Shown piece by piece: positions 60,058-64,000 of a stretch of 64,000 nucleotides of DNA; positions within the stretch are counted from its first letter, which is position 1; each line of letters begins with the position of its first letter. Origin of the DNA: Klebsiella sp. BIGb0138 (GTDB taxonomy: Bacteria; Pseudomonadota; Gammaproteobacteria; Enterobacterales; Enterobacteriaceae); assembly GCF_004342285.1 (NCBI RefSeq), contig NZ_SMCV01000012.1:106430-170429 (forward strand), in the 5' to 3' direction. The notes beneath the pieces were generated by a model. The model ran no database searches and was not told where the DNA came from. It saw only the letters and a list, made by a program, of their open reading frames with translations. The position numbers and the translations under genes are program-made.

Positions 60058-60082
60058 GCCCACTTCGGTGGGCTTTTTCTTT
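60058..60082 (+). terminator. Intrinsic terminator in the late leader
   Basis: GCCCAC-TTCG-GTGGGC (60058-60073) with a stable UUCG-type tetraloop, followed by TTTTTCTTT. Read from the late promoter it would stop transcripts that are not antiterminated. Confidence 0.85.
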
Positions 60083-60086
60083 GGGC

Positions 60087-60117
60087 AAAAAAAAAGCCCG
60101 CATGGTTTCATGCAGGC
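60087..60117 (-). terminator. Minus-strand intrinsic terminator in the late leader
   Basis: GCCCGCATG (60096-60104) pairs with CATGCAGGC (60109-60117) with one wobble; on the minus strand the stem is followed by T9 (A9 at 60087-60095). It would stop antisense transcripts coming from the lysis region. Confidence 0.75.
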
Positions 60118-60221
60118 AAGGCAGTTACATTTAGATTTTGTCCCGGTATATGTTTTTTTGTCCAGAAGTCGAAAGATACTGTCTCGAATACATTTTGTAA
60201 ATAACGGATTCAAATCACAAG

Positions 60222-60248
60222 GCCATGCATTTGCATGGCTTTTTTATT
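60222..60248 (+). terminator. Second plus-strand terminator before the holin gene
   Basis: GCCATGC-ATTT-GCATGGC (60222-60239) followed by TTTTTTATT. It lies about 110 bases upstream of the holin start. Confidence 0.8.
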
Positions 60249-60359
60249 ATCAGGTCCCGCGGGAATCACCATCGACACGCTTCGTTGTTAAATCCATCCC
60301 GACGGGCCTGACCCTTTTCTTGCACACAGCGCCATCCGTCCATAACGGAGGTGAGGCTT

Positions 60360-60683
60360 ATGAAAATGCCCTACAAACAAGATTTCATCGCTGCGCTACT
60401 TGCGTCCAGAGAGCAGGGCATAGGCGCGATACTGGCGTTTATTATGGCGTACCTCCGTGGGCGCTATAACGGCGGTAAGTTCTGGAAGGTGATTGTTGAC
60501 GCCTTGATGTGCGCGATGATCGCCTGGTTCATAAGAGACCTGTTGAATTTTATCGGCTGGAGTTCTGACCTGGCCTATATCGGTAGTGTTTTTATTGGTT
60601 ATCTCGGAACAGACACGATCGGCTCGTTGTTCAAAAAGCTCGCAGCCAAAAAAGCAGGGGTAGATGATGCAAACCAGTCCTGA
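60360..60683 (+). CDS. Lambda S-like holin with dual start
   Basis: 107 residues, same length as lambda S, and very similar ([51 protein letters not shown]). Three membrane spans. The start MKMPYK has Met1 and Met3 with Lys2 between, the same arrangement that gives lambda antiholin (long) and holin (short). It forms the lesions that let the endolysin out. AACGGAGG stands nine bases upstream. It overlaps the endolysin gene by 20 bases. Confidence 0.93.
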   Translation: MKMPYKQDFIAALLASREQGIGAILAFIMAYLRGRYNGGKFWKVIVDALMCAMIAWFIRDLLNFIGWSSDLAYIGSVFIGYLGTDTIGSLFKKLAAKKAGVDDANQS

Positions 60684-61116
60684 AGGCATTGCGCTGATAA
60701 AGAAATTTGAAGGTTGCCGGCTGACCGCATACCCCGACCCGGGAACGGGGGGTTCCCCGTGGACTATCGGCTACGGCTGGACGTTGCCAGTTGATGGTAA
60801 ACCGGTCAGGCCGGGAATGACCATCGACCAGGCTACTGCTGACAGACTCCTGAAAACAGGGCTGGTGAGATACGAAAACGACGTGCTGAAAATCGTGAAG
60901 GTTAAGCTGACCCAGTGTCAGTTTGATGCATTGGTATCTTTCGCCTACAACGTCGGTTCGCGTGCTCTCTCAACCTCTACTCTCCTGAAAAAAATCAATG
61001 CTGGCGATGTAAAAGGCGCAGCTGATGAGTTTCTGCGTTGGAACCGATCGGGCGGAAAGGTTATGCCTGGGCTAACGAATCGCCGCAAGGCTGAGCGTGA
61101 GATTTTTCTGTCATGA
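60664..61116 (+). CDS. Phage endolysin, GH24 lysozyme
   Basis: 150 residues. The GH24 catalytic set is Glu16 (KKFEGCR), Asp25 and Thr34 (SPWTIGYG). There is no signal peptide or SAR segment, so release depends on the holin. It cleaves the MurNAc-GlcNAc bond of peptidoglycan. The start may be 60664 or 60667 (tandem ATG). AGGGG lies upstream inside the holin gene. It overlaps Rz by four bases (ATGA). Confidence 0.93.
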   Translation: MMQTSPEGIALIKKFEGCRLTAYPDPGTGGSPWTIGYGWTLPVDGKPVRPGMTIDQATADRLLKTGLVRYENDVLKIVKVKLTQCQFDALVSFAYNVGSRALSTSTLLKKINAGDVKGAADEFLRWNRSGGKVMPGLTNRRKAEREIFLS

Positions 61117-61601
61117 CTGCCGAAACAATTCTGGCGCTGGTGAAAAAGTTCTGGCTGCCGGCTCTCATTGCTGTGCTGATTGGCGCACTGGCTATCGCTG
61201 CCAGTCATTACAAAGGTAAAGCAGAGAGCGAAACCGAGCGGGCCAATAAAGCAGAGCACAGCCTCAGCCTGGCTAACGCCACCATCACCGACCTGCAGAC
61301 CCGGCAGCGTGACGTTGCGGCACTGGATGCGAAATACACGAAGGAATTAGCCGATGCAAAAGCTGAAAATGATGCTCTGCAGCGCAAGCTTGATAACGGT
61401 GGTCGGGTGCTCGTCAAAGGCAAGTGTCCAGTGTCAGCCGCAACCCAAACCGCCGGCGCCGCCAGCATGGGCGATGATGCCACCGTCGAACTCTCTGCAG
61501 TTGCTGGACGAAACGTTCTCGGTATCCGGTCCGGAATCCTCAGCGACCAAACAGCCCTGAGAGCGCTGCAGGAATACATCCGCACGCAGTGCCTGAAATA
61601 G
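61113..61601 (+). CDS. Rz-like inner-membrane spanin
   Basis: 162 residues. One N-terminal membrane span (about 13-32, WLPALIAVLIGALAIAAS), then a long coiled coil in the periplasm (KGKAESETERANKAEHSLSLA and on) and a C-terminal region with one Cys (CPVSAATQ). With Rz1 it joins the two membranes and causes the final step of lysis. The Rz1 gene is embedded in it in another frame. Confidence 0.88.
   Translation: MTAETILALVKKFWLPALIAVLIGALAIAASHYKGKAESETERANKAEHSLSLANATITDLQTRQRDVAALDAKYTKELADAKAENDALQRKLDNGGRVLVKGKCPVSAATQTAGAASMGDDATVELSAVAGRNVLGIRSGILSDQTALRALQEYIRTQCLK
61354..61560 (+). CDS. Rz1-like outer-membrane spanin lipoprotein, embedded in Rz
   Basis: 68 residues in the +1 frame inside Rz. 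AAGGA stands nine bases upstream of the ATG. Short basic N-terminus (MQKLK), hydrophobic stretch, lipobox VVGC with the lipidated Cys at residue 19, then a proline-rich mature part (QPQPKPPAPPAW). This is the usual Rz/Rz1 overlap of lambdoid phages. The mature lipoprotein is about 50 residues. Confidence 0.85.
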   Translation: MQKLKMMLCSASLITVVGCSSKASVQCQPQPKPPAPPAWAMMPPSNSLQLLDETFSVSGPESSATKQP

Positions 61602-61911
61602 CATTCTCCATGCGCCGTATCGTCGCAGCATCCCCATATTAACCATGACCGCAGCCCGACGGGGCACTCCTCTGCGTGAGTGTGTGGGGATAATCAATAA
61701 CGATAAATTCCGCCTCTTCTCGCATCCACGGAGTGCGACAAGACGCTCATAGCGGCCCAATGAAGCCGTGGAAGAAGAATTCATGTGGTTTATAAAATTC
61801 TGTAAGTGGTGCTGAAAATTACCATTTACAGAATTATGTATAAGCTTTATCACCCTGTTGTCATTCGAATTACGGGGTGGATATAAATAAACCCAGCAGG
61901 AAACTCTGATA
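61602..61911. other. Gene-free 310-base stretch after the lysis cassette
   Basis: No convincing gene. It holds one strong hairpin (61796-61835, listed separately) and AT-rich sequence. Phages often carry small accessory genes or promoters here; none could be supported. Confidence 0.4.
61796..61835. repeat. 15-bp inverted repeat before the terminase genes
   Basis: AATTCTGTAAGTGGT (61796-61810) and ACCATTTACAGAATT (61821-61835) are reverse complements at 14 of 15 positions with a 10-base loop. There is no T run. It could be a protein-binding palindrome or an RNA hairpin; being close to the terminase genes, a packaging role is possible. Confidence 0.55.
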
Positions 61912-62109
61912 ATGACTACAAAATGCATTTCTACCGGCGGCGTACCTGTGGAGGTAGCCATTCCATCTGATATCCCATCGGAGCAAACAATCCCAAATGG
62001 CACGGCAGATCAACTGCAGTCGGGAACAGATACAACGCCTCGTCTATTTACAGCAAAAATGATTCACGATGAGATTGCGCGGCAGATCGCAGCAATCCCA
62101 GCATCGTAA
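61912..62109 (+). CDS. Small phage protein, 65 residues
   Basis: CAGGAAA stands 11 bases upstream of the ATG. Sequence MTTKCISTGGVPVEVAIPSD then a polar middle and a C-terminal amphipathic helix (AKMIHDEIARQIAAI). It resembles short virion-associated or head-fibre-like fragments but I cannot name it. It is followed after 10 bases by the terminase small subunit gene. Confidence 0.55.
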   Translation: MTTKCISTGGVPVEVAIPSDIPSEQTIPNGTADQLQSGTDTTPRLFTAKMIHDEIARQIAAIPAS

Positions 62110-62119
62110 GGAACATCCA

Positions 62120-62596
62120 ATGGCAAGGCCAACCAAGTACCAGAAGGCGTATGCCGAGCAGGCTCGCAAGCTGTGCATGCTTGGTTATACCGATGACCAG
62201 TTAGCGGACTTCTTTAGCGTAAGCCAGGCGACGATAAATCGCTGGAAGAAGGACCACAAAGAGTTTTGCGAGTCCATAAAAAAGGGAAAAGACATTTCAG
62301 ACGCTGAAGTGACTGATAGTCTTTACCAGAGGGCGATGGGATTTGTCGCCCCTGATGTGGACATTCGCGTCATTGACAACAAGATAGTTAAAACTGCCAT
62401 AACCAAGCATTACCCCCCGGATACAGCAGCCGCCATATTCTGGCTTAAAAACAGGCAGAAGAAACTATGGCGAGACAAGATTGATCACAGCATTGAGGGG
62501 GCCAATGGCGGTCCTGTTGAGGTGGTCAATTATACGGCTGCGGATTATGCGAAAGCACAAGCGGCGATGGAGGGTAGGCTAGAAGATCTGGACTGA
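62120..62596 (+). CDS. Terminase small subunit
   Basis: 158 residues. The N-terminal helix-turn-helix ARKLCMLGYTDDQLADFFSVSQATINRW is the DNA-recognition part, the middle (DAEVTDSLYQRAMGF) the oligomer core. The small subunit picks the packaging site on phage DNA. The ATG at 62120 (MARPTKYQKAY) has AAGGAAC upstream; the longer frame from 62069 overlaps the preceding gene. The large subunit gene begins four bases after the stop. Confidence 0.85.
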   Translation: MARPTKYQKAYAEQARKLCMLGYTDDQLADFFSVSQATINRWKKDHKEFCESIKKGKDISDAEVTDSLYQRAMGFVAPDVDIRVIDNKIVKTAITKHYPPDTAAAIFWLKNRQKKLWRDKIDHSIEGANGGPVEVVNYTAADYAKAQAAMEGRLEDLD

Positions 62597-62600
62597 GTCT

Positions 62601-64000
62601 ATGAGCGAAATTATCGAATGGGAGGACTTGTCATTCCCTGAACGTGTAGTAATTCGCTCAAAGTCCACAAAGTCATTCCTGAACTTCACCCGGCTGTGGT
62701 TCGAGATCATTCAGGGAGATAGGCTTCTGGTCAACTGGCATCACCGACTGATGTCCTCGAAAATTGATGATCTTCTCGCTGGGCGACTACGCCCTCGCAA
62801 TCTGATTATCAATATCCCCCCTGGCGGGACAAAAACCGAGTTCTTCTCCATTCACTTCCCGGCGTATGTCAACGCACTGGTGCAGGAGAAACGGCTTAAG
62901 CGCTTTCGCAACCTGAATATCTCTTTCGCTGACACTCTCGTTAAGAGAAACAGTCGGCGCACCCGCGACATTATCGCCAGTCGTGAATATCAGGAGTTCT
63001 GGCCCTGCTCGTTTGGTGTCAACCAGGCGGAAGAGTGGGAGATAAAGGACGATAAAGGGCGCTCTATAGGGCAGACGGTATCGCGCTCAAGCAATGGGCA
63101 GATCACCGGTGGTCGTGGTGGTTACTATGGTCCGGAGTTCTCCGGCATGGTAATGCTGGACGACTACAACAAGCCAGTTGACATGCTCAGCGAGTCCCGA
63201 CGAAAAAGCGCGAATACTCTGCTGGTAAACACCATTCGTTCCCGTCGCGGCGATAAGTCGAAAGAGCATCCGACGCCATTTGTAAGCATTCAGCAGCGCC
63301 TCCACACCGATGACGCAACTGGCTTCATGCTTTCAGGTGGGATGGGTGTGCAGTTCCATCACGTCGCCATACCGGCCATGATCGACGAGAAGTACATCCA
63401 GTCGCTTGATGAGCCGTGGCGCTCGCTTTGCTGGGAAACAGTCAAAGATACCGATTCTGTGGTTGTTGGTGGTGTTCGTTACTGGTCCTACTGGCCGCAG
63501 ATGGAAGACGTCAACGACCTCCTGCAGCTGTGGGAAAAGGATCGCTATACCTTCCTGTCGCAATACCAGCAAAACCCGATGGCGCTGACTGGCGGGATCA
63601 TCGATACAAGTTGGTTCAGAACGTACACCACACTGCCGAAGCTTACGCACCGTGCCGTGTACGTCGATACGAACAGTGGAAAGGTGGAGGACTGGCTGGA
63701 TTACACCGTGTTTACGCTGGCTGGCATGGGCGTCGATGGCAACCTGTACATCATCGACGTCGTTCGCGGTCGGTGGGACCCGGAAGACCTCCTGAAGAAA
63801 GCGGAAGAGGTTTGGGAAAAATGGCGCCTGTCTGGCTCCATGCGGGTTATGCCGCTGCGTCATATGGCCATTGAAGAGAAGCAAGCCGGACAGGGCCTCA
63901 TCACAACGCTGAAAAAACGTAGCCAGACACCCGGTCAGCTCGCTATCCCGGTGAGAGAAATCCCCCGCGGAACCGGGCAGAACAAGCTAGTTCGCTGCCT
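62601..64000 (+). CDS. Terminase large subunit, cut by the window edge
   Basis: 466 codons are visible and the frame is open at the right edge. The ATPase motif INIPPGGTKTEFFS (about residues 72-85) is a Walker A of the phage terminase type; Walker B is MVMLDDYN (about 189-196). The C-terminal nuclease domain begins near the TVFTLAGMGVD and YIIDVVRG strands, with an acidic residue in VYVDTNSG. It cuts phage DNA and pumps it into the prohead. The start is four bases after the small subunit stop. Only the last part is missing. Confidence 0.9.
   Translation, partial: MSEIIEWEDLSFPERVVIRSKSTKSFLNFTRLWFEIIQGDRLLVNWHHRLMSSKIDDLLAGRLRPRNLIINIPPGGTKTEFFSIHFPAYVNALVQEKRLKRFRNLNISFADTLVKRNSRRTRDIIASREYQEFWPCSFGVNQAEEWEIKDDKGRSIGQTVSRSSNGQITGGRGGYYGPEFSGMVMLDDYNKPVDMLSESRRKSANTLLVNTIRSRRGDKSKEHPTPFVSIQQRLHTDDATGFMLSGGMGVQFHHVAIPAMIDEKYIQSLDEPWRSLCWETVKDTDSVVVGGVRYWSYWPQMEDVNDLLQLWEKDRYTFLSQYQQNPMALTGGIIDTSWFRTYTTLPKLTHRAVYVDTNSGKVEDWLDYTVFTLAGMGVDGNLYIIDVVRGRWDPEDLLKKAEEVWEKWRLSGSMRVMPLRHMAIEEKQAGQGLITTLKKRSQTPGQLAIPVREIPRGTGQNKLVRC

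Larger units (their letters stand above)
59878..60359. other. Non-coding late leader between Q and the holin gene
   Basis: No credible gene. It contains further hairpins (CCCCT/AGGGG near 59930-59945, and CCGGG/CCCGG at 60007-60021) and three terminator-like structures listed separately. Similar text with the CCCCCTATGCGGAGGGG hairpin is common ahead of lysis genes in lambdoid prophages, as far as I recall. Confidence 0.5.
47299..64000. mobile_element. Lambdoid prophage, left end and early-to-packaging genes (partial)
   Basis: From the broken host gene to the window edge all genes are of phage type and in lambdoid order: leftward early genes, CI repressor, Cro, replication, RusA, Q, holin-endolysin-Rz/Rz1, terminase. 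The structural genes and right end are outside. No integrase gene is seen in the 120 bases between the junction and the first phage gene, where a lambdoid int would be expected. Confidence 0.95.

Noticed and set aside
59966..60469. 167-codon plus-strand frame overlapping the leader and holin start
   Set aside because: It crosses three terminators and overlaps the lambda S-like holin gene in another frame.
47300..64000. tRNA genes in the prophage
   Set aside because: Hairpins between Q and the holin were checked for cloverleaf form; none had the T-loop and acceptor pairing.

Overview
The window reads as chromosome of a Klebsiella/Raoultella-type enterobacterium, with the left part of a lambdoid prophage at its right end. 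Many proteins are close to E. coli K-12 ones and the host backbone keeps E. coli gene order: paaX-paaY, azoR, hrpA, ydcF, aldA, gapC, cybB, ydcJ, opgD, rimL, ydcK, tehA, tehB. The extra blocks between them (drug efflux, arginine catabolism, formaldehyde, protocatechuate, small transport/amino acid modules) are metabolic islands of the kind usual in Klebsiella. Base composition is GC-rich with enteric codon use; the stretch around 39.6-40.8 kb and the prophage differ from it.

Host layout. 0.1-1.6 kb: end of the phenylacetate operon (paaX repressor, paaY thioesterase-like). 1.7-6.4 kb: azoR and hrpA, divergent. 6.8-12.1 kb: a minus-strand operon of a MarR regulator, a 14-helix MFS pump, an HlyD-type adaptor, a NodT-type outer membrane lipoprotein and an O-methyltransferase, with a perfect palindrome in front of the regulator. 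12.3-21.6 kb: a catabolic-type glutamate dehydrogenase divergent from astC-astA-astD-astB-astE and an amino acid permease; together they would take arginine to two glutamates and on to 2-oxoglutarate. 21.7-28.4 kb: ydcF, aldA (CRP-like site), an intact gapC, an orphan proX-like gene, yajD and cybB. 28.7-30.1 kb: frmR-frmA formaldehyde detoxification without frmB. 30.2-34.2 kb: pcaQ, pcaG, pcaH, with ydcJ divergent from pcaH. 34.3-39.5 kb: carboxylesterase, GcvA-like LysR regulator, ycaC-type hydrolase, and a two-gene aminotransferase/binding-protein unit. 39.8-47.1 kb: GNAT acetyltransferase, opgD, rimL, ydcK, tehAB (NsrR-like site) and a pepT-type peptidase.

Prophage. At about 47.30 kb a dipeptide-binding-protein gene (DppA type) is cut after about 35 codons and phage DNA begins. 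A leftward early operon (47.4-53.6 kb) of tightly overlapping small genes includes a PrtN-like protein, a NinX-like DUF2591 protein, a free-standing copy of the ClpX zinc-binding domain and a BRO-N antirepressor-like protein. A CI-type repressor and a Cro-like protein flank an operator region whose motif recurs at the leftward promoter. The rightward operon carries a DnaT/O-like protein, DnaC- and DnaB-like replication proteins, a RusA resolvase and a Q antiterminator, followed by a structured late-promoter region, a lambda S-like holin, a GH24 endolysin, Rz with embedded Rz1, and both terminase subunits; the large subunit runs off the window. No integrase gene is visible at this end.

The most unusual signals are three G tracts of 9, 10 and 12 bases inside phage early genes, one of which puts its gene out of frame; the phage-encoded ClpX zinc-domain look-alike; and a long inverted repeat wrapped round the presumed late promoter.
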